Shown here piece after piece: positions 1 through 10,100 of a stretch of 64,000 nucleotides of DNA. The stretch comes from Chloroflexota bacterium (lineage in GTDB: Bacteria > Chloroflexota > Dehalococcoidia > Tepidiformales > Tepidiformaceae). Position numbers and translations under genes: made by a program. The DNA is taken from assembly GCA_026705605.1 (NCBI GenBank), contig JAPPAK010000006.1, positions 248,001 through 312,000 of the forward strand, read 5' to 3'. Position 1 is the stretch's first letter, and each line of letters starts with the position of its first letter. A model generated the notes under the pieces. It worked only from the letters and a program-made list of their open reading frames with translations, searched no databases and had not been told where the DNA came from.

Positions 1-1
1 T

Positions 2-883
2 CTCGACGACCGGATGAGCGCCATCACCAGCGATGGCGTCTGCGCCGAGGTCGTGATCGAGCGGGGTGGTTCGCGCGACCCCGATGTCGACTTCCTGCGC
101 GCCTGCAACAGCGCCTACTACCGCTGGTTCAACGAGCACTTCGCCGGCGAGGCCTACCGCTTCATCGGCGTCGCCGCCATCACCATCGGCGACATCGACA
201 AGGGCATCGAGGAGCTGAAGGAGGCCCACGGTCTCGGCTTCCGCGCCCTCATCCTTCCCGGTTCCCACTACTGGTTCCCGGGCGCCCTGCCGTTCCACGA
301 CCGCGCCTACGACCCCCTCTGGGCCACCGTGCAGGAGATGGGCATCCCCATCCTCTTCCACCCCGGATTCGGTCGCGAGAACCCCATCCTCCCGGCCGAT
401 CCCGATGGGCAGGTCTTCAAGTACGGCCCGCTCACCACGCTCGAGCTCCGGGGCGCCCTCAAGCACTTCCTGCTGGGCGGCATCGCCGAGCGCTTCCCCA
501 CCCTCAACTTCGGCTGGGTCGAGTCCGGCAGCCTCTGGGTCCCGCCCCTGCTCGACGAGTACGACGCCCTCGTGAAGCGCCGACCCGGCGGCCAGAGCCA
601 GGAGCTGCTTCCCAGCGAGCTCTTCGCCCGCCAGGGCTTCTGCGCCGGCCCCCTCACCAAGAGTGAGGTCGACGCCCGCCACCGCCTCGGTGTCGACAAC
701 CTCATGTTCGGCACCGACTACCCCCACCCCGAGGGCACCTATCCGCACACCCAGTCGATGATCGACGAGATGTTCGAGGGCGTGAGCGCTGAGGAAACCG
801 ACAAGATCCTCGCCACCAACGCCGCCCGCGTGTTCAACCTCGACATCGGACGGCTGACAAGCTCGACCGTCGCCGTCGGCTAG
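2..883 (+). CDS. amidohydrolase family protein (5' partial)
   Basis: This is a metal-dependent hydrolase of the amidohydrolase-2 (ACMSD/LigJ-like) TIM-barrel family. The reading frame is open to the left edge, so the start and the first metal-binding strand lie outside the window; the Met at position 14 is probably internal. Visible family motifs are ILFHPGFG, with a metal-site histidine, and FGTDYPHPEGTYPH near the C-terminus, with the catalytic Asp. Such enzymes hydrolyse or decarboxylate small cyclic or aromatic acids; the substrate cannot be read from sequence. It stands alone on the plus strand and is followed at once by a good intrinsic terminator. The family is secure, the substrate unknown. 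Confidence 0.85.
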   Translation, partial: LDDRMSAITSDGVCAEVVIERGGSRDPDVDFLRACNSAYYRWFNEHFAGEAYRFIGVAAITIGDIDKGIEELKEAHGLGFRALILPGSHYWFPGALPFHDRAYDPLWATVQEMGIPILFHPGFGRENPILPADPDGQVFKYGPLTTLELRGALKHFLLGGIAERFPTLNFGWVESGSLWVPPLLDEYDALVKRRPGGQSQELLPSELFARQGFCAGPLTKSEVDARHRLGVDNLMFGTDYPHPEGTYPHTQSMIDEMFEGVSAEETDKILATNAARVFNLDIGRLTSSTVAVG

Positions 884-908
884 ACCGCTCCCGGCACACC
901 CAGGCAGG

Positions 909-938
909 CCCCGGGCGGTGCGAACTGCCCGGGGTTTT
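909..938 (+). terminator. rho-independent terminator of the amidohydrolase gene
   Basis: A perfect 8-bp stem (CCCCGGGC at 909-916 and GCCCGGGG at 927-934) encloses a 10-nt loop and is followed by TTTT. It lies 25 nt after the plus-strand stop codon and separates that gene from the convergent ABC permease gene. Confidence 0.85.
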
Positions 939-955
939 CTGTTTGCGGGAGTCGG

Positions 956-1858
956 TCAGGAGCGTCCGCGCGCGTACGGGCTGATGGCCTCGTTGATCGC
1001 GTCCGCCAGGAGGTTGAGACAGAGGAGCAGGAAGGCGAGCGTGGCGCCCGGGAAGACGGGATACCACCAGGCACGCTGCAAATAGGGCCTGCTGTCGTTC
1101 ACCAGGCCGCCCAGTGAGGGCGTGTCCGCCTCAATCCCGAGTCCGAAATACCCCAGGGCGGCCACGATCAGCACACCGCTCGCGATCGCCAGCGCCACCT
1201 GCACGAGCAGGGGCGGAAGGGCGTTGAGCACGATGTGGCGGAAGATGATCCGGGGCGTGCTGGCGCCGAGTACCTGCGCCGCGAGCACGTAGTCCTTGTT
1301 CCGCTCTCCCAGCATCTGGGCGCGCGCAAGGCGGGTGAAGCCGGGGATGGCGAAGACCGCGATCGCGATGCCGATGTTCTCCAGCCCCTCGCCGAGGATG
1401 GTGAGGATGGCGAATGCGATCAGCAGGCCGGGGAACGCCAGCAGGGCATCCACCAGGCGCATCACCGCTGCGTCCGCCCACCCCCTGATGTATCCCACGG
1501 TGAATCCCGCCATGGTGCCGATGACCGCGCCACTCAGCACCGACAGGAAGCTCAGCACGAGCGCGGCCTGAAGCCCGTGGAGATTGCGGGAGAAGAGATC
1601 GCGCCGCAGCTCGTCGGTGCCAAAGGGGTGATTCCAGGACGGGGACAGCAGCCGCGCGGATGCGTCCTGCGCGATCGGGTCGTGCCAGGCGATGAGCGGG
1701 GCCCCGACGGCCGCCACGGCGATGATGAGCAGCCCTCCAACCGCGATTGCGCCCTGCGGGTTGCGGAGCAGGCGGCGCACGGTGTCGACCCACATCGACC
1801 GGGCCGCGCGCGCCCTGAACGTGGTGTCACCTTCCCGGCCGGTCGCGGCGATACTCAT
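956..1858 (-). CDS. ABC transporter permease, DppC/OppC type
   Basis: Inner-membrane permease subunit of a peptide/nickel-type (family 5) ABC importer, 300 aa. It has the DppC layout: a cytoplasmic N-terminal tail, a first membrane segment (about residues 38-58), a short domain with the HPFGTDELRRDLFSR motif typical of this family, then five further hydrophobic segments. The EAA loop that contacts the ATPase is visible (AAQVLGASTPRIIFRHIVLN). Its start overlaps the stop of the upstream permease gene by 4 nt, so the two are translationally coupled. No ATPase gene is present in the window, so the ATP-binding subunits must lie elsewhere. The transported solute is unknown. Confidence 0.9.
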   Translation of the reverse strand: MSIAATGREGDTTFRARAARSMWVDTVRRLLRNPQGAIAVGGLLIIAVAAVGAPLIAWHDPIAQDASARLLSPSWNHPFGTDELRRDLFSRNLHGLQAALVLSFLSVLSGAVIGTMAGFTVGYIRGWADAAVMRLVDALLAFPGLLIAFAILTILGEGLENIGIAIAVFAIPGFTRLARAQMLGERNKDYVLAAQVLGASTPRIIFRHIVLNALPPLLVQVALAIASGVLIVAALGYFGLGIEADTPSLGGLVNDSRPYLQRAWWYPVFPGATLAFLLLCLNLLADAINEAISPYARGRS

Positions 1859-2799
1859 CGGACTCTCACCCTCGGGTCGACGAGCCCGTAGATGATGTCC
1901 GCCACCAGGTTCACCGTCACGAAGATGACGACGAGCACGACCAGCATGGTCTGCACGACGAGGTAGTCCAGGCGCTGGATCGCTTCAACCAGGATGCGAC
2001 CGAGACCCGGCCGCGTGAAGACCGTTTCGATGATCACCACCCCGGTCAGCAATTCACCCACCTGCAGCGCCATGATGGTGATCACGGGAATGAGCGAATT
2101 GCGGAGCGCGTGGCGCACGATGACGGTGCTCTCTCCCAGCCCCTTCGATCTGGCCGTGCGAACGAAGTCCTGGCCGAAGACGTCCGTGATCGTCGTGCGC
2201 GTGTACCGGGCCAGTACCGCGCTGATGGGCATCGCCAGGGCGATCACGGGCAAGGCGAGTTGGTGAAGCGAGTCCACCGGGTCGTCAAGGAACGAAGTAC
2301 GCCCGTGCGAGGGAAACCAGCCAAGCTCCGCGGCGAAGATCCAGAGCAGGATGATGCCGCTCACGAAGCTGGGAACGCCGACCGCCACCATGGTGTAGCC
2401 CGAGAGGAACCAGTCCCACACGCTTCTCGGTTTCACCCCTCCGAGAATGCCAAGGGGGATCCCCACAAGGATGGCGAAGATGTAGGCCGCAATGCCCAAC
2501 TCCAGCGTGGGCTCGATGTTGATGGAAAACAGGCGCGTGACGCTCAGGCCGCTTACGTAGGAGTACCCCAGGTCACCCGTGACGAGATCGCCAAGCCAGC
2601 GGATGTACTGTTCCGGCCAGCTGTCGTGCAGGCCGAACTCCTTGCGGATCGCGTAGAGGTCCTCCGCCGTGGCTTCCTCGCCCGCGATGACGAGCGCGGG
2701 ATCCCCCGGAATGATCCTCAGCACGAGGAACGCGATCACCGTACCCAGGAACAGGATGGGAATCGTCTGTGCGACCCGGTTCAGGATGAACGGAGCCAT
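1855..2799 (-). CDS. ABC transporter permease, DppB/OppB type
   Basis: Partner permease of the family 5 importer, 314 aa from the chosen ATG at 2799, which gives the standard DppB N-terminus (MAPFILNRVAQTIPILFLG) and is preceded by a purine-rich GAGGGCGAGGGA. Longer in-frame starts add a basic, non-membrane extension and are unlikely. The family motif LRIIPGDPA follows the first membrane segment, and the EAA loop reads ARSKGLGESTVIVRHALRN. It is the first gene of a two-gene operon with the DppC-type permease and is divergent from the substrate-binding lipoprotein gene, so one importer is encoded from both strands of a shared 212-bp promoter region. Confidence 0.9.
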   Translation of the reverse strand: MAPFILNRVAQTIPILFLGTVIAFLVLRIIPGDPALVIAGEEATAEDLYAIRKEFGLHDSWPEQYIRWLGDLVTGDLGYSYVSGLSVTRLFSINIEPTLELGIAAYIFAILVGIPLGILGGVKPRSVWDWFLSGYTMVAVGVPSFVSGIILLWIFAAELGWFPSHGRTSFLDDPVDSLHQLALPVIALAMPISAVLARYTRTTITDVFGQDFVRTARSKGLGESTVIVRHALRNSLIPVITIMALQVGELLTGVVIIETVFTRPGLGRILVEAIQRLDYLVVQTMLVVLVVIFVTVNLVADIIYGLVDPRVRVR

Positions 2800-3011
2800 A
2801 TCCCTCGCCCTCTGCCTGGCGTCTCGGAGCCGTGTCGATGCTCGATCGAGCCGTGAGCATACACACGCAGGCGACCCTGGATGCGCCCCGCACCGATGCC
2901 GGAACGGTATAGTACCGGCCACGCGTCAGAGGCCGCCCAGCCGGGCGTCGGACGAAGCCCACGTCCTCGCCGGTGGCAGGACGCAACTGACGCCCCGAGG
3001 GAGGTTCGGAA
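2800..3011. promoter_or_regulatory. divergent intergenic region of the ABC importer
   Basis: These 212 bp separate the permease operon (minus) from the binding-protein gene (plus). A TATAGT hexamer at 2908-2913, inside the small palindrome GGTATAGTACC, could be a -10 box for the plus-strand gene, but no convincing -35 is seen. The binding-protein gene has a clear Shine-Dalgarno (GAGGGAGG) ending about 8 nt before its ATG. No operator could be identified. Confidence 0.35.
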
Positions 3012-4742
3012 ATGACGTCCACCTGGAAGAAACCCATTTCGCGCCGGCAGATGCTCGCCGGGTCGGGTGTTGCGCTCGGTGCGGGCGTGACCGCTGCCTT
3101 GGTTGGCTGTGGCGACGACGACGACGACGAGGCGCCCGCCGCGACCGCTGCTCCCGCAACCGAAGCCCCGGCAGAGGCAACCGAGGCTCCCGCAGAGGCC
3201 ACTGAGGCTCCCGCGGAGGCGACGGAAGCCCCGGCAGAGGCCACCGAGGCTCCGGCCGAGGCGACTCCCGAGCCCACGGAGGCTCCCGAGACGGGCCCGA
3301 AGCAGGGCGGCGTCCTTCGCTACGCTGTGCAAGGGGACCTGCTCCTGACCAACGGCGCCCCGTTCACGCGCGCCCAGGGCATCCCCATCCTCATCTTCGA
3401 GAGCCTCATCCGTTACGAGGAATCGCCCGCGCCAACACACGTCCTCGTTGACCAGTACGACGTGTCGGAGGATCTGACCCAGGTCACGATCCGGCTCAAG
3501 GAGAACGCCGTCTTCCACGACGGCTCGCCCGTCACACCTGACGACGTCTTCTTCGGGATCGACGCTATCGTGAATCCCGAGCAGTACGGCTTCAGCTTCC
3601 GCGGTCAGTTGAAGGCCTTCGCCTCGCTCGTCACCGACATGAGCACGATCGATGAACGCACCATGGTGTTCACCTTCGCGTCGGCCCTCGCGAACGTAAA
3701 CGACTTCTTCGCCCAGTTCCCTGTCACGAAGAAGGACACCTACGCCCAGCTCCAGACGGGCGAGAACATCCAGGGCACGGGCCCCTACAAGATGAAGTCC
3801 TGGACTCCCGGCGTGGGCTACGAGCTCGAGCCGAGCACGAACTGGCACGACGACCGTGGCGGTCCCTACCTCGACGGGGTCCAGGTGATCCAGTTCGCCG
3901 ACGCCGAAGCCGTCGGCCAGGCGTACGACGCCGACGACATCGACATCGCCACAAGCGTGAGCCCGGTCTTCGGCAAGGCCCACGAGGAAGACGTGAGGCT
4001 CGCGGCCAAGTGGGGCATCGTCTACGTGGGCCTCAACGTCACCAATCCCTACTTCCAGGACAAGCGCGTACGGCAGGCGCTCTTCTTCGCCATCGACCGC
4101 GAGCGCATCGTCAACGAGCTCATGGAGGGGCTCGTGGAGCTGACAACCCAGCCGTGGGACCCGGGCAGCCCCGCCTTCGACCCCGACCTCGAGCAGCCCT
4201 TCTACGACCCCGAGCGGTCGAGGGCGCTCCTCGCGGAGGCAGGATTCAGCCAGACCGAGCCCATCACCTTCGACCACTACGCGAACCACCCTGTCGTGGG
4301 GGCCGGGCTCGCGTCCCTCATCAAGCAGAACTTCGCCGATGTGGGAGTCGAGATCGAACTCGTCGGTCACCAGATTCCCGACATGAACAAGAAGCTCTTC
4401 GAGCGCGACTTCGATGCCGGCTGGTTCCTGATGACCGGCTTCTCGCCGTTCTCGCCGGTCACGGTCATCACCCAGCCGTTGCCCTTCCAGGACAACAACC
4501 CCAGCAAGTACACGAGCGAGACCTTCCTCGACATCCGGGCGAAGCTCCGCTCGCTGGATCCCTTCTCGGAAGAGGCGCTGGTGCAGTACGAGCGCTTCAA
4601 CGAGCTCTTCCACGACGACCCCTGGCTGCTTCCCTGTGCGCCCTTCCGCGGCATCAACGTCGTCAAGCCGCGGGTGCAGGGTTACAACAGCTTCGTCGAG
4701 CCGCTCACCTACCTCGGGTACGTCTGGCTCGACGACGCCTAG
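3012..4742 (+). CDS. ABC transporter substrate-binding lipoprotein, family 5
   Basis: Solute-binding protein of the peptide/nickel ABC importer family (SBP_bac_5), 576 aa. The N-terminus is a Tat-like lipoprotein signal: SRRQML at residues 10-15, a hydrophobic stretch, then the lipobox LVGC with Cys33 as the lipidation site. Next comes an acidic run (five Asp) and a low-complexity linker of APAEATE heptads to about residue 90, after which the globular domain starts (GGVLRYAVQGD). Linkers like this are common in lipoproteins of Gram-positive-like and Chloroflexota cells and would hold the domain away from the membrane. It is the partner of the divergent permeases. The ligand is unknown. Confidence 0.9.
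   Translation: MTSTWKKPISRRQMLAGSGVALGAGVTAALVGCGDDDDDEAPAATAAPATEAPAEATEAPAEATEAPAEATEAPAEATEAPAEATPEPTEAPETGPKQGGVLRYAVQGDLLLTNGAPFTRAQGIPILIFESLIRYEESPAPTHVLVDQYDVSEDLTQVTIRLKENAVFHDGSPVTPDDVFFGIDAIVNPEQYGFSFRGQLKAFASLVTDMSTIDERTMVFTFASALANVNDFFAQFPVTKKDTYAQLQTGENIQGTGPYKMKSWTPGVGYELEPSTNWHDDRGGPYLDGVQVIQFADAEAVGQAYDADDIDIATSVSPVFGKAHEEDVRLAAKWGIVYVGLNVTNPYFQDKRVRQALFFAIDRERIVNELMEGLVELTTQPWDPGSPAFDPDLEQPFYDPERSRALLAEAGFSQTEPITFDHYANHPVVGAGLASLIKQNFADVGVEIELVGHQIPDMNKKLFERDFDAGWFLMTGFSPFSPVTVITQPLPFQDNNPSKYTSETFLDIRAKLRSLDPFSEEALVQYERFNELFHDDPWLLPCAPFRGINVVKPRVQGYNSFVEPLTYLGYVWLDDA
3162..3266 (+). repeat. five tandem 21-bp coding repeats (APAEATE linker)
   Basis: Five back-to-back 21-bp units, similar but not identical (for example GAGGCTCCCGCAGAGGCCACT), encode the EAPAEAT heptads of the lipoprotein linker. 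They lie in frame, so unit gain or loss would only change linker length. Confidence 0.85.
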
Positions 4743-4785
4743 GAGGAGACTCCGGGCACACGCACCCGTTCCGTCACGCCGCCGA

Positions 4786-4800
4786 CCGGTGAAACACCGG
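4786..4800 (+). other. hairpin between the binding-protein and sulfatase genes
   Basis: CCGGTG-AAA-CACCGG forms a perfect 6-bp stem flanked by further GC complementarity, 43 nt after the lipoprotein stop. It has no T-run, so it may be an attenuating or mRNA-stabilising hairpin rather than a full terminator. Confidence 0.4.
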
Positions 4801-4866
4801 CGGCGGCGCGGCGATCGAGGAACCTGACTGGTCGGGCGCAGCCTTGCACGCCCGAAGGAGGAGCCC

Positions 4867-7104
4867 ATGCCCGACGCTGCCGAGTCCGCCGGCTACGCCA
4901 CCCTCGAATCCACCGAGTTCTCCGGCGCCTGGCCCGAACGCCCCGATCTGAGCGGCCTCCCCAACGTCGTCTACATCGTCCTCGACGATGTCGGCTTCGC
5001 CCAGTTCGGCTGCTACGGCTCCAGCATCGACACGCCGAACATGGACCGGCTCGCCGCCAACGGGCTCCGCTACACCAACTACCACACCACCACCCTCTGC
5101 TCCCCCTCCCGCGCCTGCCTCCTCACCGGCCGTAACCACCACACCGTCGGCATGCGCTCCGTCTCCAACTGGGCGCGCGCCTACCCGAACGGTCGCGGCG
5201 CCATCACCAACCGCGCCGCCACCATCCCCCAGCTCCTCCGGGACCGCGGCTTCTCGACCTTCGCCGTCGGCAAGTGGCACCTCGCCCCCATGTCCGAGAC
5301 CTCGGCTGCCGGCCCCTTCGACCACTGGCCCCTGCAGAAGGGCTTCGAGCGCTACTACGGCTTCCTCGATGCCCTCACCGACCAGTTCGCCCCCGAGCTC
5401 ACCTACGACAACCACCGCATCCCCACCCCCGACACCCCCGGCTACCACGTCAGCGAGGACATGATCGACCGCGCCATCGGCTTCGTGCGCGACCAGCGCG
5501 CCATCTACGAGGAGAAGCCCTTCTTCCTCTACGTCGCCTTCGGCGCCTGCCACGACCCCCACCAGGCCCCTCCCGAGTACATCGAGAAGTACCGCGGCCG
5601 CTTCGACCAGGGCTACGACGTGGCCCGCGAGGAGTGGTTCGAGCGCCAGAAGGCGATGGGCATCGTTCCCGAGAACACGACCCTGCCTCCCAGCAACCCC
5701 AACGTTCCGCCCTGGGACAGCCTCACGCCCGACCAGCAGCTCGTCGCGAACCGCCTCCAAGAAGCCTTCGCCGCCATGCTCGACCATACCGACGTCCAGA
5801 TCGGACGCCTCGTCGACTACCTCGAGCAGACGGGCCAGCTCGACAACACCCTCATCGTGCTCACCTCCGACAACGGCGCCAGCGATGCCGGCGGCCCCTT
5901 CGGGACGGTCAACTGGCTGCGGGGCATGAACGGCCTCGACATCGAGTCCTACAACCTCGAGAACGTCGACGAGATCGGCGGGCCCCGTTCGCACACGAAC
6001 TACCCGTCCGGTTGGGCGCAGGCCGGGAACACCCCCCTCCGCTGGTACAAGCAGTTCCTCCACGCCGGCGGTATCCGCGCGCCCCTCGTCTTCCACTGGC
6101 CGGACCGCATCAGCGAGGGTGGCCTCCGCCACCAGTTCCACCACGTCACCGACGTGACCCCAACCGTCCTCGACCTCCTCGGCATGGAGGCCCCGGCCGT
6201 CTTCGAGGGCATCCCCCAGCTTCCAGTCGCCGGCGAGAGCATGGCCTACACCTTCGAAGACCCCGATGCCCCCACCCGCAAGGTCACCCAGCACTTCGAG
6301 CTCAACGGCCATCGCTCCATCTGGCACGAGGGCTGGAAGGCCGTAACCCTTCACACGGTCGGCGACGACTTCCAGACCGAGCCCTGGGAGCTCTACCACC
6401 TCGACGAGGACTACTCCGAGAGCTACGACCTCGCCCAGGAGGAGCCCGAGCGGCTGCAGGAGCTCATCGCGCGCTGGTGGGCGGAAGCCGGTCTGCACGG
6501 CGTCCTCCCTCTCGAACAGGGCGGCCCCGCCTCGTCCTTCCACAACATTCCCCCGGGCAGCCCCCAGGACCGCAACACGTTCACCTACTCGCAGGGCATG
6601 GCGCACGTCCCCACCGTGGCCGCCGCCGACGTGCGCAACCGGTCGCACCGCATTCGCGCCACCATCGCGCGCGAGGGCTCCGGCGACGGCGTCATCGTCG
6701 CCCACGGCGGCTATGCCGGCGGCTACGCCCTCTACGTGCGCGAGAACCGCCTCGTCTACGAGCAGAACTGCGGCGACGACCACACCCGCATCGTCAGCGC
6801 CGAGGACCTCCCCACCCGCGCCTCCGTGGAGTTCTCCTTCACGAAGACGGGCGACAACCGCGGCGTCGGCGTCCTCACCGTGGACGGCCGCGAGACCGCC
6901 CGTGGCGACCTGCCGCGAATGCTTGGCGGCCTGTTCACGATCGAGGGCCTCGATGTCGGTCAGGACACGGCCACGCCGGTAAGCGACCAGTACGAGGCGC
7001 CTTTCCCCTTCTCCGGCGCCATCGAGTCCGTCGTCATCGAAGTCGACGACGACCAGGCCCTCGACCCCGCCCAGCTCGCCCGCGCGGAGGAAGAACAGCA
7101 GTAA
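4867..7104 (+). CDS. sulfatase (arylsulfatase family)
   Basis: Type I formylglycine-dependent sulfatase, 745 aa, which would hydrolyse sulfate esters. The start is set by a strong AAGGAGGAG Shine-Dalgarno. The N-terminal strand carries the metal-binding pair LDD (residues 39-41). The sulfatase signature CSPSRACLLTGR begins at Cys78, the residue converted to formylglycine by a maturase. VGKWHL and a downstream TSDNGASDAGGP metal-site segment are also present. The C-terminal 150 residues (about 590-740) form a beta-rich extension of the kind seen in long bacterial arylsulfatases. No signal peptide is seen, so the enzyme is probably cytoplasmic and acts on imported substrates, which suits its place beside an importer. 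The substrate is unknown. Confidence 0.93.
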   Translation: MPDAAESAGYATLESTEFSGAWPERPDLSGLPNVVYIVLDDVGFAQFGCYGSSIDTPNMDRLAANGLRYTNYHTTTLCSPSRACLLTGRNHHTVGMRSVSNWARAYPNGRGAITNRAATIPQLLRDRGFSTFAVGKWHLAPMSETSAAGPFDHWPLQKGFERYYGFLDALTDQFAPELTYDNHRIPTPDTPGYHVSEDMIDRAIGFVRDQRAIYEEKPFFLYVAFGACHDPHQAPPEYIEKYRGRFDQGYDVAREEWFERQKAMGIVPENTTLPPSNPNVPPWDSLTPDQQLVANRLQEAFAAMLDHTDVQIGRLVDYLEQTGQLDNTLIVLTSDNGASDAGGPFGTVNWLRGMNGLDIESYNLENVDEIGGPRSHTNYPSGWAQAGNTPLRWYKQFLHAGGIRAPLVFHWPDRISEGGLRHQFHHVTDVTPTVLDLLGMEAPAVFEGIPQLPVAGESMAYTFEDPDAPTRKVTQHFELNGHRSIWHEGWKAVTLHTVGDDFQTEPWELYHLDEDYSESYDLAQEEPERLQELIARWWAEAGLHGVLPLEQGGPASSFHNIPPGSPQDRNTFTYSQGMAHVPTVAAADVRNRSHRIRATIAREGSGDGVIVAHGGYAGGYALYVRENRLVYEQNCGDDHTRIVSAEDLPTRASVEFSFTKTGDNRGVGVLTVDGRETARGDLPRMLGGLFTIEGLDVGQDTATPVSDQYEAPFPFSGAIESVVIEVDDDQALDPAQLARAEEEQQ

Positions 7105-7155
7105 GCAGCGGAGGCGTGAGGACTCAGTCGGTCGGCCGAGTCGCCTGCTATCCCC

Positions 7156-10100
7156 CTATGGGGAAGAGTCCTCGACTTCTGGCTCGCGCTTCTCGTACCA
7201 GAAGTCAAACACCTCATCGACGGCTTCCAGAACCTCCTGCGAGCCACCTTCCTTGAAGGCAGACTCAACGTGGCAGGCGCCCAGGCTCGTCCCGCTGCAC
7301 TCGTCGGAGTCGTCGTCAAGGAGAGACTTCTCGTAGAGCCGCTGGAGCCCGTCCCAGAAGTCCTCTCCCAGCTTGCGGTACAGGTCGCGGAACAGCCGCT
7401 CGCCCAGCGAGTACGAGCAGAGGAACTGCCGGGACCGCTGTTGCGGTCCGATGCTCTCAAGATCGGAGATTCGTCGGGCGTATGGGCAGGGGAAGATCGC
7501 GTCACGCTCCGGGAGGTCCTTGAAGGTGCCATCCACGACGGTCGTCAGGAGATTCGCCACCCCTTCGTTGACCCAGGGCTCGTTCCCGGTCCAATAGTAG
7601 TGCGCCACCTCATGAACAATCGGACGGTAGGCGTCGTCCCTCGACATGCTCATGGAGTCGACCTTCGGCGAGAGGGCGATGTGCGTGCCGTAGTGAGCGC
7701 CGAAGAATGTGGTCGGCACCGCATCTGCAAAGAGGAAGGTCACCTGATGGGACGGAAGGGGATGGCCCATGAGCTCCTCGATGGCTCCCACTGCCGCCTC
7801 CACGAGATCCATGGTCCGCTCCATACCCGGCTTCGTGCGAATAACGGTGAGCGTCACCTCTCCCGCGAGAGGGAGCGTGATCGGCCGGCTCTCCAGCATC
7901 ACCTTTGCCGGATCCAGCAGGGTCTCGATCAGGTCCGGCTCTGTCTGGTGCACCCCCCAGAGCGTCGACACCACGGTGGCCTCGTCCTCGGTGATGCCGT
8001 CGGCAACTGTCGGATGCTCCACCACGAGGGCAAGACCCTCCGGGGCCCAGAGCGCCAGGTACGCAAGGGCGGTGGTGGCAGCGGCTCCGGCTGGCGAAAG
8101 CGCTTCGAGGTAGGGCGCGGTCACCATCGCGTCAACTCCTGCACCGACGATGTGCCGGAGGTTCTGGACGGCTAGGCGCTCGTAGTCGGTGACGTCGTCC
8201 TGCACCCAGGGGTAACTGGCGACAAGCCTGGCGAACTGTGGCTCGGCGGCGGAGATCTCCTTCAGGCCCCACACGGTCCACCTCTCGGATTCAGTCACGC
8301 CGTCCTGGAACCAGGGGAAGCTGGCGACGAGGCCCGCGAGCTCTGGCTCGGAGGCCCCGAGATCCAGCAGGTTCCGCACGATCCAGCGTTCGTGCTCGGT
8401 CACATCATCCTGAAACCAGGGCAGGTCGACGACGAGACTGGCTAGCTGGTCGTCGACCTCATGCAGGGCTTTCAGGTTCCATACGATCCGGCGTTCGTGC
8501 GCGGTAACGTCGTCCTGGAACCAGGGAAAGTCGATCAGGAGGTTCGCGAGTTGACCGTCGACCGATGCCAGGTCGTTCAGGTTTCGCACGATCCAGCGCT
8601 CCTGCTCGGTAACGTCGTCCTGGAACCAGGGAAAGCTGGCGATGAGGCTGGTGAGCTCTGGCTCAGAGACTCCGAGATCAAACAGGTTCCACACTATCCA
8701 GCGCTCGTATTCGGTGACATCGTCCTGGATCCAGGCAAGATCGAGGACGAGGCTCGCGAGCTCGGGCTCGGAGTCTGCGAGCTCCTCCAGGTTCCAGACC
8801 GTCCAGCGCTCGTCCTCTGTGATGCCGTCCCGCACCCATGGGAATGCGGTGATCTGCGCGACAAAGGGCGTGCTGACCGCTAACTCCCGAAGTTCAGTGA
8901 GAACCGCCCGTTCATTCTCGGTGATGCCGTCTCGCATCCACTCGTACCCGGCCAAGGCCCTGCCAGCTGTCTCCTCGCGGGCTATCACGCCCGCAAGCGC
9001 TCGAAAGCCCAGCCACTCGTCGTCGCCGACTCCGTCCGAGAGCCAGTCGTAGCTGGCAACGCGTCGCGCGACTTCCACGCCGTGGCGCGCAAGGATGTCC
9101 AGTTGCTGGAGGGCCCTCAGGCCCGCACCGTTTGGTCCGGCTCGGACCCAGGCAAAGGACGCTACTGACTCCGCCAGCGCCGGGTCGGCTTCGTGCAGGC
9201 CTGCCAGTGCGAGCAGCGCGACGCGCGAGTCGTGGTCCAGAGGGCCCGCTGCCCAGGGCAACGTCTCCCGTAGTTCGGCGAATGCCCCCGCATCTGGGAC
9301 AGGCTGGTCGACGACCTCGAATCCCGCCCTGGCGATTGGCTCCCCTCCTACCGCCAGCTCAGCGCGGTAGGTCCCGGGCTGCCAGGACCCACCGGTGGCC
9401 GAACCCCAGCCAGAGCTTCGATAGCTGCTTGTCCAACCCTCGTCGATGTAGCTTGTCGACGCGAAGCTTGCGGCGACGCTGCCGTCTGAGCGGTAGATCG
9501 TCGTATCGATGGAGAAGTCGATTCGGGCCGCCGGTGGAGGATGCACGAGCCGCAACTGCCAGGTGATGTAGCGGGTGACAGCCCGGTCGAACGTCGTCCT
9601 GAAAACCCGCTCGTGGAGCGGTGGAAGCCCGAGGGGCGCCTCAAAGAAGTCGAGGGCCACGACCGTTGCGTTCGCTAAAGGGATGTACCCCAGCGTTTCC
9701 GTCCCGCTTGCGTCTGTGGACGCCAGCTTCACTTCCACCGCTACCGCCACCGCATTGCTCTGGTGGAATCTGCGTGTGCGGTTCAGGCCGGACATGTCGA
9801 GCGGCGTGTTGTTGGTCCTCCAGCTTCCCCCCTCGGCCCTGGTGCTGACATAGAGGTTGGCGGGGTTGGCGATGGACCGCCACACCGTCACGTAGACGAA
9901 CGCCGCCTCGCCTCCGCCCAGCGGCACCTCCACCCGCACTGCGTTGCTCTGGTGGAATCTGCGGTTGCGGCTCAGGCCCGACATGTCGAGCGCCGTGTTC
10001 TCGGTCTTCCAGTCTCCCCCCTCGGGGCGTGTGCTCACGTAGAGGTTGTGGGGGTTGGCGACCGACCGCCACACCGTCACCTCGACTACCACCGTTGTCG

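Noticed and set aside
4774-6783. Very long minus-strand ORF opposite the sulfatase gene
   Set aside because: It is a shadow of the GC-rich sulfatase gene: Val/Gly/Glu-rich, no known motif, and antisense to a clearly coding frame.
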